A stretch of DNA of 64,000 nt from Clostridiaceae bacterium (GTDB lineage: Bacteria > Bacillota > Clostridia > Lachnospirales > Lachnospiraceae), in contig CABIYE010000001.1 of NCBI GenBank assembly GCA_902362865.1, positions 186,001-250,000 of the forward strand, read 5' to 3'. Below the pieces are notes generated by a model. That model did no database searches, was not told the DNA's origin, and was given only the letters and a program-made list of their open reading frames with translations. Within the stretch, counting starts at the first letter, position 1. Each line of letters starts with the position of its first letter. This document shows, in pieces, positions 8,715-16,369 of the stretch. A program made the position numbers and the translations under genes.

Positions 8715-8739
8715 CCGGATTGGAGAAAGGAAGAAAACA

Positions 8740-9261
8740 GTGATAAGTAATGCGGAAAGAATTGTGTTAAGAAATATGTACCCACCGGGGTGTCGGGTAG
8801 AGTTGGAAGATATGGAAGCTGATCCGTATGTAAAACTGAGTCCCGGTGATTTAGGAACCGTACAGTTTGTAGATGATGCCGGACAGATTCATGTATCCTG
8901 GGATTGCGGACACAGCCTTGCTATGGTATTTGGTGTTGATCATTGCAGATGTATTATGAGAGAGGAACGTTTGCAGGAGATATTACAAAGAGTACAGGCT
9001 ATGCCATTTGAGAGTTTGGAAAAAATGGAACTGTATATTACAGAAAAATTATCCGGAGCTTTCCCTAAAATCAGCTTTCAGGAGAAAGAAGGGCAGGAGG
9101 TTATTGCAGATATGGGAGTTGCCGCATTTATAAAGAAAGATCTTGGTGTAGCAATTCAATATGAAGCTGACAGTCAGCAACACATCTTTATAAAAAAGAT
9201 GGAAATTCAAGGACAGGAATTGGAGAGGAAAAATCCTTTTCCAGTACAGAAGAAGCGATAA
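8740..9261 (+). CDS. DUF4314-containing element protein
   Basis: A 173-residue protein. The frame is open from 8530, but GTG at 8740 with AAAGGAAG before it gives a clean N-terminus. Residues 14-70 (YPPGCRVELEDM ... PGDLGTVQFVDDAGQIHVSWDCG) match DUF4314, a small SH3-like domain found in many mobile-element proteins. The C-terminal part (RVQAMPFESLEKM, FIKKDLGVAIQYE) has no recognised fold. It is the last gene before the right end of the element, 60 bases from the pstB remnant. Its role is unknown. Confidence 0.7.
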   Translation: MISNAERIVLRNMYPPGCRVELEDMEADPYVKLSPGDLGTVQFVDDAGQIHVSWDCGHSLAMVFGVDHCRCIMREERLQEILQRVQAMPFESLEKMELYITEKLSGAFPKISFQEKEGQEVIADMGVAAFIKKDLGVAIQYEADSQQHIFIKKMEIQGQELERKNPFPVQKKR

Positions 9262-9322
9262 GAATGGTTTTCTTTAATTGCAAAAATCGACAATTTTTTT
9301 TGGATATTACTTGACAGGATAG
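9262..9322. mobile_element. Right end (attachment junction) of the integrative element
   Basis: Between the last element gene and position 9323 there are 61 AT-rich bases (CGACAATTTTTTTTGG, then TTGACAGGATA). From 9323 on, the sequence reads in frame as PstB from the Walker A lysine region onward, while an in-frame TAG stands at 9320-9322. The host/element boundary therefore lies at or just before 9323. GG or GGG at 9322-9325 would fit a two-base core of a serine recombinase, but the other end is outside the window. A TTGACA at 9311-9316 points outward and could act as a -35 element; no convincing -10 follows. Confidence 0.75.
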
Positions 9323-9952
9323 GGGAAATCTACGCTGCTAAAGTCCATCAACCGTATGAACGATTTGGTAGAGGGATGCAGGATTGAAGGAGATATTCTG
9401 TTGGATGGACAGAATGTTTTTAAAGATATAGATGTGAATTTGCTGAGAAAGCGGGTAGGGATGGTGTTTCAGAAGCCGAATCCATTTCCTATGAGCATCT
9501 ATGATAATATTGCATTTGGACCAAGAACCCATGGAATTCATTCCAAATCAAAACTGGATGAGATTGTGGAGAAATCTTTGCGTGATGCGGCTATTTGGGA
9601 AGAATGCAAGGATCGTCTGAAGAAAAGCGCACTTGGGATGTCCGGTGGACAGCAGCAAAGACTTTGTATTGCGAGAGCGCTGGCAGTCCAGCCGGAAGTG
9701 CTTTTAATGGATGAGCCGACGTCAGCGCTGGATCCGATCTCTACTTCCAAGATTGAAGACCTTGCGATGGAATTAAAAAAGGATTATACTATTGTCATGG
9801 TAACCCACAATATGCAGCAGGCAGTCCGAGTTTCCGATAATACGGCATTTTTCCTGTTGGGTGAAGTGGTAGAATATAACGATACGGAAAAGTTATTCTC
9901 CATTCCGGCGGATAAGAGAACAGAAGACTATATTACAGGGAGGTTTGGATAG
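9323..9952 (+). pseudogene. pstB: pstB, 3' fragment interrupted by the element
   Basis: The reading frame begins [14 protein letters not shown], i.e. inside the Walker A motif (GxSGCGKST) of the phosphate ABC transporter ATPase PstB. The remaining 209 residues are normal: Q-loop [14 protein letters not shown], signature MSGGQQQRL, Walker [13 protein letters not shown], and the switch histidine in [10 protein letters not shown]. The first 35-40 residues, including the start codon and most of Walker A, are absent. A product starting at ATG 9356 would lack the P-loop and could not hydrolyse ATP. A full pstB could be restored by precise excision. It is followed directly by phoU. Confidence 0.88.
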
Positions 9953-9953
9953 A

Positions 9954-10604
9954 ATGCGTAATAAATTTGATATGCAGCTGGAACTTTTGAATGAACAGCT
10001 TACCCATATGGGTGAATTGTGTGAGGTTGCCATTAACCGTGCGGTGAATGCACTGCAGGAAGGCAGTATGCAGCAGGCGTATGATGTGATAGAGGCAGAT
10101 GAGGAAATCGATCATATAGAAAAAGATATTGAAAGACTTTGCCTGAGATTGCTTCTGCAGCAGCAGCCGGTGGCAAGAGATCTCCGGCAGATTTCTGCGG
10201 CGCTTAAGATGATTACCGATATGGAGCGTATCGGAGACCAGGCGTCGGATATTGCGGAAATTATTCTGACAGCGGGAGAATCTGAAGCAGTAAATGTAAA
10301 GAAGATTGGCGATATGGCTTCTGCGTCCGCCAGGATGGTGAGAGACAGTGTGTCTGCTTATGTAGAGAAGAATCTGGAGCTTGCCAGGAAGGTGATGGAA
10401 GCAGACGATATTGTAGATGAGCTGTTTGAAAATGTAAAGGAAGAAGTTATGCAGATGATTGTAGCAGGAAATAATGCGGGCAAAGCGATTGACCTGATTA
10501 TGATTGCGAAATATCTGGAACGTATTGGAGATCATGCGACCAATATCGCAGAGTGGGTGGAATTTTCTATTACGGGAATCCACAAGGGACAGAAGAATGT
10601 TTAA
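9954..10604 (+). CDS. phoU: Phosphate signalling protein PhoU
   Basis: A 216-residue all-helical protein with two PhoU repeats (each about 90 residues, with the E-x-x-D metal-binding style helices such as DEEIDHIEKDIE and the YLERIGDHATNIAEW ending). PhoU links the Pst transporter to the PhoR/PhoB-type kinase pair and damps phosphate uptake. The ATG at 9954 has AGGGAGG 10 bases upstream; a TTG at 9945 would be too close. It lies 1 base after pstB and 14 bases before the response regulator. With pstB disrupted upstream, its transcription must depend on an element-borne or internal promoter. Confidence 0.93.
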   Translation: MRNKFDMQLELLNEQLTHMGELCEVAINRAVNALQEGSMQQAYDVIEADEEIDHIEKDIERLCLRLLLQQQPVARDLRQISAALKMITDMERIGDQASDIAEIILTAGESEAVNVKKIGDMASASARMVRDSVSAYVEKNLELARKVMEADDIVDELFENVKEEVMQMIVAGNNAGKAIDLIMIAKYLERIGDHATNIAEWVEFSITGIHKGQKNV

Positions 10605-10618
10605 GAGGAGAATCCGGC

Positions 10619-11299
10619 ATGATATATTGTGTAGAAGATGACAGCAACATTCGGGAACTGGTAGTCTATACATTAGAGACCACGGGCTATAAGGCCCGTG
10701 GCTTTGAAGATGGAAAAGCATTCCTTGAGGCTTTGGCGCTTGAGACGCCAGAGCTTGTTTTGATGGATATTATGCTGCCGGGCGAGGACGGGATGGCGCT
10801 TCTTAAGCGCTTGAAGGCTTCTGCTAAAACCCAGGACATTCCGGTTATTATGATGACGGCGAAAGGTTCAGAATATGACAAGGTACTGGGACTTGATTCC
10901 GGAGCGGATGATTATGTGACGAAGCCATTTGGCATGATGGAGCTTATTTCCAGAATCAAGGCGGTTTTAAGACGTACAGAAAAGAATGCTATGAAAATAG
11001 AAGATAAGATTGTGTTGAACGGTCTGACGATAGATGTAAAGAAACATGAGGTGACGGTAGAGGGAGAGCCGGTAAGCCTTACATTGAAGGAGTTTGAACT
11101 TCTGAGAAGAATGATGAAGAATCTGGGGATTGTGCTGACGAGAGATCAGCTCCTGGAAGATATCTGGGGATATGATTTTGACGGAGAAACGCGGACGGTG
11201 GACGTGCATGTCCGTACCCTCAGGCAGAAGCTTGGAAAAGCAGGCGAACTGATTGAGACAGTACGCGGCGTGGGCTATAAGATGAGGGAGCAGGCATGA
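10619..11299 (+). CDS. phoB: OmpR/PhoB-family response regulator of the pho system
   Basis: A 226-residue regulator. The receiver domain (MIYCVEDDSNIRELV, phospho-acceptor Asp in LVLMDIMLPGEDG, KPFG lysine) covers residues 1-118 and a winged-helix DNA-binding domain (RTVDVHVRTLRQKLG) covers 130-226. The ATG at 10619 has GAGGAG upstream. It sits between phoU and a sensor kinase that it overlaps by 4 bases, so it is the PhoB/PhoP-type regulator of phosphate-starvation genes. The symbol is by operon position; the PhoP name used in Bacillus would be equally valid. Confidence 0.88.
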   Translation: MIYCVEDDSNIRELVVYTLETTGYKARGFEDGKAFLEALALETPELVLMDIMLPGEDGMALLKRLKASAKTQDIPVIMMTAKGSEYDKVLGLDSGADDYVTKPFGMMELISRIKAVLRRTEKNAMKIEDKIVLNGLTIDVKKHEVTVEGEPVSLTLKEFELLRRMMKNLGIVLTRDQLLEDIWGYDFDGETRTVDVHVRTLRQKLGKAGELIETVRGVGYKMREQA

Positions 11300-12606
11300 G
11301 ACAGAAGATACAGCGGAGTATGGTGATTGTGATTGCAATTACGTTAGGGATCACGTATGTGCTGCTTACGGCAATCATTTACAGCAGAACGGTAAGACTG
11401 ATGGAAGCAGAAATCAGGCAGGAAGCAGATTACATCTGCAAGGCAGTCGAAATATCCGGGCCGGGGTATCTGAAACAGTTGGATCTGGTACAGGAGAGTA
11501 CCCGGATTACCTGGGTGGATGAAGAAGGAAATGTCCTGTATGATTCGGTAGATGAAGAAGGAAGGCTTGAGAATCATGCATCCAGACCGGAGGTGAAGAG
11601 AGCCTTTGAAGAAGGCAGCGGCCAGGATATCCGGAAATCGGATACGGTAGGTCAGAATATGTTCTATTATGCCAAGAAACTTTCGGACGGGACGGTGCTG
11701 CGTGTATCGAAGACGATTGATACAGTGGTTAGTTCGGCAATCCAGATTCTGCCGATTATGGCTGCTTTGGCAGTTCTGATGCTGATACTTGCGTGGATTC
11801 TGTCTAAGTGGCAGGTAGGGAGGCTGATTCGTCCGATTAATCAATTGGATCTGGAGCATCCGCTGAAGAATGAGATATATGGCGAACTAACGCCGCTGCT
11901 TGAGAGAATTGACCGGCAGAATCAGGAGAAGGATGCCGTTGCAAATATGAGGAAAGAATTTACGGCAAATGTATCCCATGAGCTGAAGACACCGCTGACT
12001 TCTATTTCAGGTTATGCAGAAATTATGATGAATGGTCTGGTAAGGCCGGAGGATATGGAAGGATTTTCCAGAAGAATTTACAATGAAGCAAGCCGGCTGA
12101 TTGTATTGATTGAAGATATTATTAAGCTTTCACGGCTGGATGAAGGAAAAGTAGAGTTGGAGAAAGAAGAAGTCAATCTATACCGGCTGACAAGAGAAAT
12201 TGTGCGCCGTCTTGCACCTCAGGCCGCTGCCAGAAATATTCAGATAGAGGTGATGGGAGAAGAAGTCCTGTATCATGGAATCCGGCAGGTTTTGGATGAG
12301 ATGATTTATAATATTTGTGAAAATGCAATCAAATATAATAAAGTGGGCGGCAAGGTATCCGTGTGGGTGGGAAGTACCCTGAAAGGGAAGAAGATTATCG
12401 TAAGCGATACGGGAATCGGAATTCCGGAAGACCAGCAGGAACGTATTTTTGAAAGGTTTTACCGGGTGGATAAAAGCCATTCAAAGGAAAGCGGAGGAAC
12501 CGGGCTTGGACTTTCTATTGTGAAGCATGGTGCAATGCTTCACAATGCGTCCATTCATGTAGAGAGTGAACTGAATAAAGGAACGAAGATGGAGCTGACC
12601 TTTTAA
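11296..12606 (+). CDS. phoR: PhoR-type sensor histidine kinase
   Basis: A 436-residue membrane kinase. One membrane segment lies at about residues 8-28, a periplasm-type sensor at 30-145, and a second segment at 150-170. Then come the dimerisation domain with the phospho-accepting His in NVSHELKTPLTSISGYAE and the ATPase domain (N box NICENAIKYN, G1 DTGIGIP, F/G2 GGTGLGLSIVK). It overlaps the regulator gene by 4 bases. In the pho pathway it would phosphorylate the response regulator when phosphate is low, under PhoU and Pst control. The interrupted pstB upstream may leave it mis-regulated. Confidence 0.9.
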   Translation: MRQKIQRSMVIVIAITLGITYVLLTAIIYSRTVRLMEAEIRQEADYICKAVEISGPGYLKQLDLVQESTRITWVDEEGNVLYDSVDEEGRLENHASRPEVKRAFEEGSGQDIRKSDTVGQNMFYYAKKLSDGTVLRVSKTIDTVVSSAIQILPIMAALAVLMLILAWILSKWQVGRLIRPINQLDLEHPLKNEIYGELTPLLERIDRQNQEKDAVANMRKEFTANVSHELKTPLTSISGYAEIMMNGLVRPEDMEGFSRRIYNEASRLIVLIEDIIKLSRLDEGKVELEKEEVNLYRLTREIVRRLAPQAAARNIQIEVMGEEVLYHGIRQVLDEMIYNICENAIKYNKVGGKVSVWVGSTLKGKKIIVSDTGIGIPEDQQERIFERFYRVDKSHSKESGGTGLGLSIVKHGAMLHNASIHVESELNKGTKMELTF

Positions 12607-12625
12607 GGGCAGCTTTATTTTTTTG
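12593..12625 (+). terminator. Terminator of the pho operon
   Basis: AGCTGACC at 12593-12600 pairs with GGGCAGCT at 12607-12614, with a TTTTAA loop that contains the phoR stop codon. TTATTTTTTT follows. Confidence 0.7.
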
Positions 12626-12723
12626 GGAATTATCGGGCATAGAGTCTGTACATTTTGGACAGATTTCGTTATAATTATCTATAGTGAAAGCAGGAAGACT
12701 GCGAAATGATGAGGAGGTTTTTT

Positions 12724-13608
12724 ATGGAAATCAGAGAAGGGTATATGCCATACCTTGAGTACAAGACATACTACAGGATTGTAGGAAAGAAGACAGGGGA
12801 TAAGAAGCCGCTTGTTTTATTACACGGCGGACCGGGATCTACACATAATTATTTTGAAGTGCTGGATCGCCTGGCAGAGGAAGATGGCAGAGAATTGATT
12901 ATGTACGATCAGATTGGCTGCGGCGAGTCTTATGTTGAAAATCGTCCGGATTTGTGGAGACCGGAGGTATGGGTTGAAGAGCTGATTCAGCTTCGTAAGC
13001 ATCTGGGACTTTCAGAGATGCATCTTCTGGGACAGTCCTGGGGAGGGATGCTTCTTTTGGATTATGTATGTAACTATAAGCCGGAGGGACTTAAGAGCCT
13101 GATTCTTTCCAGTACATTGCCTGCGTCCTGGATGTGGGGAGAAGAGCAGCACAGAATGATCAAGGAGCTTCCACAGGAAATGCAGGATGCTATTGAGAAG
13201 GCCACTTCTACCGGGGATTACAGCGATCCGGTCTATGTGACGGCTGAGACGGAGTATATGCTTCGCCATGCAGCAGGGGCAGTTACCGAAGACTCACCGG
13301 AGTGCTTAAGACGTCCGGTTAAGAAAGGCGGAGAAGCATATGTAGTAGGCTGGGGACCGAATGAATATACGCCGATGGGAACGCTTAAGGATTACGATGT
13401 AACAAAGCAGCTGAAGGATATTAAAGAACCTACGCTTGTAGTAAATGGCGGCAATGATCTGTGTACCCCTTATATAGCGAAGTATATGTATGACAGAATC
13501 CCCAATTCCAAGTGGGAATTATTCCAGTATTGCAGACATATGTGTTTTGTTGAAGACAATGATAAATATGTAGAAATGATGAAGGAATGGCTGAACGCTA
13601 ACGACTAG
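12724..13608 (+). CDS. pip: Proline iminopeptidase-type alpha/beta hydrolase
   Basis: A 294-residue cytoplasmic hydrolase, the usual length for proline-specific peptidases of family S33, which remove N-terminal proline from peptides. It has the oxyanion motif HGGPGST, MYDQIGCGES, the nucleophile elbow GQSWGG, the acid in VVNGGNDLCTP, and the catalytic His in YCRHMCFVED. GAGGAGG at 12711-12717 fits the ATG at 12724; an ATG at 12706 in the same frame has no site. TATAAT at 12670-12675 is a likely -10. The gene ends 5 bases before the next transporter gene, so they may be co-transcribed. Confidence 0.85.
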   Translation: MEIREGYMPYLEYKTYYRIVGKKTGDKKPLVLLHGGPGSTHNYFEVLDRLAEEDGRELIMYDQIGCGESYVENRPDLWRPEVWVEELIQLRKHLGLSEMHLLGQSWGGMLLLDYVCNYKPEGLKSLILSSTLPASWMWGEEQHRMIKELPQEMQDAIEKATSTGDYSDPVYVTAETEYMLRHAAGAVTEDSPECLRRPVKKGGEAYVVGWGPNEYTPMGTLKDYDVTKQLKDIKEPTLVVNGGNDLCTPYIAKYMYDRIPNSKWELFQYCRHMCFVEDNDKYVEMMKEWLNAND

Positions 13609-13613
13609 AGAAA

Positions 13614-14519
13614 ATGAATCTGAAGAATAACAGAGAGAGAATAAAAGGGTTTGTGCTGGCTTTTATGGCGGGGCTTTTATGGGGCGGCACAAGCCCTATT
13701 GCACAATTCCTGTTTGAGAGGAAGGGGGTCGTATCCTCCTGGCTTGTGCCATACAGGCTTCTTACAGCAGGAATTTTGCTTTTGGGATATGCGGTTGTGA
13801 AAAGGATGAATGTGACCGAGATGTGGAAGGATAAGAAAGATGCAGTTCGTCTGATTGCATTTGCGATTCTCGGAATGATGGGGATGCAGTATAGCTTTTT
13901 CAGTGCAGTGCAGGAGATGAATGCAGGAACTGCTACGATTTTCCAATATTTGAATCCGGCAATTCTGATTTTGTATTTTGCGGCCGTGTACCATGTAAAA
14001 CCAAAGAAAAAAGAGATAGTGGCAGTACTGTGTTCCCTGGCAGGTATTTTCCTGGTGGCAACCCACGGGAATCTTCATGAGCTTACGGTTTCTCCGTTGG
14101 GAATTGTGCTGGGTCTGATTCTGGCAGTTACCACTTGTTGTTATGGAGTGATTCCTGTACCGCTCCTGAAGAAATTCCAGGCAGAGGCTGTGTGCGCATG
14201 GGCGATGCTGATCGGAGGAATTGTGCTGTCGGCAGCTATTCGCCCGTGGCGGTTCCGGACAGAGATTGATGCAGCGGTAGTAATTGGCTTCTTTGCCATT
14301 GTAGTGCTGGGAACAATTCTGCCATTTTGCTTTTATCTGGCTTCGCTGAAAAGCATTGGATCTGTCTATGCGGGACTTTTATCAGCAGTGGAACCGGTGG
14401 CGGCCACTGTTATTGCGTCTGTGTTTCTGGGAACATCTTTCCAGACAATAGATGTGGTTGGATTTGCACTGGTATTATCGACGATGTTTATATTGAATAT
14501 CGGTTCTATGAAAGCATAG
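13614..14519 (+). CDS. EamA-family (DMT superfamily) transporter
   Basis: A 301-residue integral membrane protein with ten predicted helices in two EamA repeats, the first opening AFMAGLLWGGTSPIAQFLFE and the second covering the C-terminal half. Members export or import small metabolites such as amino acids, but the substrate cannot be told from sequence. It starts at ATG 13614, 5 bases after the peptidase stop, with only a weak ribosome site (TAGAGA), so translational coupling is likely. Confidence 0.85.
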   Translation: MNLKNNRERIKGFVLAFMAGLLWGGTSPIAQFLFERKGVVSSWLVPYRLLTAGILLLGYAVVKRMNVTEMWKDKKDAVRLIAFAILGMMGMQYSFFSAVQEMNAGTATIFQYLNPAILILYFAAVYHVKPKKKEIVAVLCSLAGIFLVATHGNLHELTVSPLGIVLGLILAVTTCCYGVIPVPLLKKFQAEAVCAWAMLIGGIVLSAAIRPWRFRTEIDAAVVIGFFAIVVLGTILPFCFYLASLKSIGSVYAGLLSAVEPVAATVIASVFLGTSFQTIDVVGFALVLSTMFILNIGSMKA

Positions 14520-14572
14520 GGGAGGCTTTGCGGCATATACTTTTAAGTAAGAGTATAGTTTCGGAGTTCTTT

Positions 14573-15343
14573 ATGCAAGAAAAAGAGAGTGGAAGATGGA
14601 AGCGTTACGGGACACTTACGCTGGTACTGATGATTGCGCTTATGGGTTCATTTAAATATTTGTCTGGCTTTCAGACAGTTTCCAGTAATGTAAACGGACG
14701 GGAGCTGCCGATATACAGCGTAGAGACAGATGAGAAAAAAGCAGCGTTGACATTTGACGTGGCGTGGGGAAATGAAGATACACAGAAAATCCTGGATATT
14801 TTAAAAAAATATAATGTGCATGCTGCATTTTTTATGACAGGAGAATGGGTAGAAAAATACCCGGATGAAGTAAAAGCAATTTATGCAGCAGGACATGATT
14901 TAGGCAATCACAGTGAGAACCATAAAAATATGAGCCGTTTGTCCGATGAGGAAAAAACGGAAGAAATTATGCGTGCACATCAGAGAGTCAAAGAATTGAC
15001 CGGTGTGGAGATGAATTTGTTTCGTCCGCCCTATGGAGATTACAATGACGAAGTTATCCGGAATGCACAGGAGAATGGCTATTATACGATCCAGTGGAAT
15101 GTAGATAGTCTGGACTGGAAAGATTATGGAGTGGACAGTATTGTTAAGGCGGTACTGGATAATAAAGAATTGAAAAACGGTTCCATTATTCTTTGTCATA
15201 ATGGAGCAAAGTATACGGCTGACGCATTGGAAAGCGTGATTACAGGACTTCAGGAAAAAGGATATGAGTTGGTTTCGGTATCTGAGCTGATTTATAAAGA
15301 TCATTATCATATGGATGTGACGGGAAGGCAGATAAAAGATTAA
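14573..15343 (+). CDS. Polysaccharide deacetylase, PdaB-like
   Basis: A 256-residue NodB-fold protein with one N-terminal membrane anchor (LTLVLMIALMGSFKYLSGF). The catalytic motifs are present: TFDVAWGNED in motif 1 (Asp kept, second Asp replaced as in clostridial PdaB-like proteins), the metal-binding NHSENH in motif 2, FRPPYGDYN in motif 3, WNVDSLDW in motif 4, and LCHNG in motif 5. Such enzymes trim acetyl groups from cell-wall or spore-cortex peptidoglycan. The frame is open from 14327, but ATG 14573 has GGAG 6 bases upstream. The exact substrate is uncertain. Confidence 0.85.
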   Translation: MQEKESGRWKRYGTLTLVLMIALMGSFKYLSGFQTVSSNVNGRELPIYSVETDEKKAALTFDVAWGNEDTQKILDILKKYNVHAAFFMTGEWVEKYPDEVKAIYAAGHDLGNHSENHKNMSRLSDEEKTEEIMRAHQRVKELTGVEMNLFRPPYGDYNDEVIRNAQENGYYTIQWNVDSLDWKDYGVDSIVKAVLDNKELKNGSIILCHNGAKYTADALESVITGLQEKGYELVSVSELIYKDHYHMDVTGRQIKD

Positions 15344-15357
15344 AGAAAGGGTATCCT

Positions 15358-15603
15358 ATGGAAACAAGAATATCAGTAATCAGTATTATTATAAAAGATG
15401 ACGAGGCGGCAACAGCCGTTAATGAATTGCTTCATGAGTACCGTCAATATATTGTAGGAAGGATGGGGATTCCATATCGTGACAGAGGTGTGTCAATCAT
15501 CAGTGTTGTGATAGACGCGCCGGGAGAAGTAACCAGTGCTTTGTCAGGAAAGCTGGGAATGCAGCATGGAGTCAGTGCGAAGACATTAACGGCAAAATTA
15601 TAG
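15358..15603 (+). CDS. TM1266-type iron-only hydrogenase system regulator
   Basis: An 81-residue ferredoxin-like (ACT/NikR-C-like) protein. The pattern RISVISIIIKDDEA ... LLHEYRQYIVGRMGIPYRDRGVSIIS matches the TM1266 family. This family is found beside [FeFe]-hydrogenase maturation genes and is thought to act as a regulator. No hydrogenase gene is near here. It starts 14 bases after the deacetylase gene with AAAGGG before the ATG, so the two may share a transcript. Confidence 0.8.
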   Translation: METRISVISIIIKDDEAATAVNELLHEYRQYIVGRMGIPYRDRGVSIISVVIDAPGEVTSALSGKLGMQHGVSAKTLTAKL

Positions 15604-15622
15604 ACAGAGAGTTTTTGTTAAA

Positions 15623-15697
15623 TGATGCCAGGGTCAAAAGGTCTTTCCCACTTATGAGCAAGCTCACGTGGGTTCAGACCTTTTGACCCTGGCATCA
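15623..15697. repeat. Palindromic dispersed repeat R1
   Basis: Arms 15623-15644 and 15676-15697 are a perfect 22-bp inverted repeat (TGATGCCAGGGTCAAAAG ... CTTTTGACCCTGGCATCA), enclosing a smaller hairpin built on CCCAC/GTGGG and GAGC/GCTC. The right half recurs almost exactly at 53165-53225, and related ends occur at 36968 and 52957. Lying between convergent genes, it may also serve as a bidirectional terminator. It abuts the stop codon of the next gene. Confidence 0.85.
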
Positions 15698-16342
15698 CTA
15701 AATCCTTGTAATTCCGTTTTGTAATTCTTCCGCCCATTTCTGCAAATTGTAAGTTCTTCCACCGAATAGTTTCAGGATTACTCCGGTGGGATGATTGTCA
15801 TTCGCGAATGCATTAGCTTCGTCTGTGTCAACGTGCATTGCAAGAGCAAATTTAGGGCTGACTCTGACAACAACATCGGCGAATATCAGGGAACGCTCAA
15901 AGCTTTCCATTATGACAAAAACTTCGTCATTATCTTTTACGTTCATCTGGATTGCCTGAACCGGAGTCATGTGGATGTGCCGTTTGGCGACGATGACGCC
16001 GTGGTCAATATCCAGAGAACCGCAGGGACCGATCAGAGTACAGCCGGGAGTGCCTTCCGTGTCTCCTGACTGGCGGATCATGCCCTTGATTCCAAGTTTG
16101 CGGGAATCTGTCATGGAAATTTCCACCTGGGTTTCAGGCCGGTGAGGACCCAGAACCGCTACATTTTCAAAGGATCCTCTGGGACCCTTGACGGTGATTC
16201 TTTCCTCGCAGACATATTGTCCCGGCTGGCTTAAATCAGCCTTATAAGTAAGTTCTGCATCCTTGCCGAAGAGGATTTGGAAATCCTCTTCGCTGATATG
16301 TATATGCCTGGCGCTTGTTTCAATAGGTATCGCAATTCCCAT
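15698..16342 (-). CDS. pduL: Phosphate propanoyltransferase (PduL-type phosphotransacylase)
   Basis: A 214-residue PduL enzyme, which swaps CoA and phosphate on short acyl groups (acetyl or propionyl-CoA to acyl phosphate). It has the metal-binding ETSARHIHIS motif near the N-terminus and the second AKRHIHMTP motif at about residues 118-126, typical of the two-barrel PduL fold. No microcompartment shell genes lie nearby and the N-terminus is short with no obvious encapsulation peptide, so it is probably the housekeeping form linked to acetate formation. It lies 27 bases downstream of the phosphofructokinase gene on the same strand, suggesting one operon. Confidence 0.88.
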   Translation of the reverse strand: MGIAIPIETSARHIHISEEDFQILFGKDAELTYKADLSQPGQYVCEERITVKGPRGSFENVAVLGPHRPETQVEISMTDSRKLGIKGMIRQSGDTEGTPGCTLIGPCGSLDIDHGVIVAKRHIHMTPVQAIQMNVKDNDEVFVIMESFERSLIFADVVVRVSPKFALAMHVDTDEANAFANDNHPTGVILKLFGGRTYNLQKWAEELQNGITRI

Positions 16343-16369
16343 TGTTGTAATACTCCTTTATAAATCGGA

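Noticed and set aside
8530..8739. N-terminal extension of the DUF4314 protein
   Set aside because: This stretch overlaps the end of the previous gene in another frame; GTG 8740 has the ribosome site and gives the family start.
9356..9952. Independent short ABC ATPase gene starting at ATG 9356
   Set aside because: It lacks a ribosome site and the P-loop, and the upstream codons continue the PstB sequence to the element boundary.
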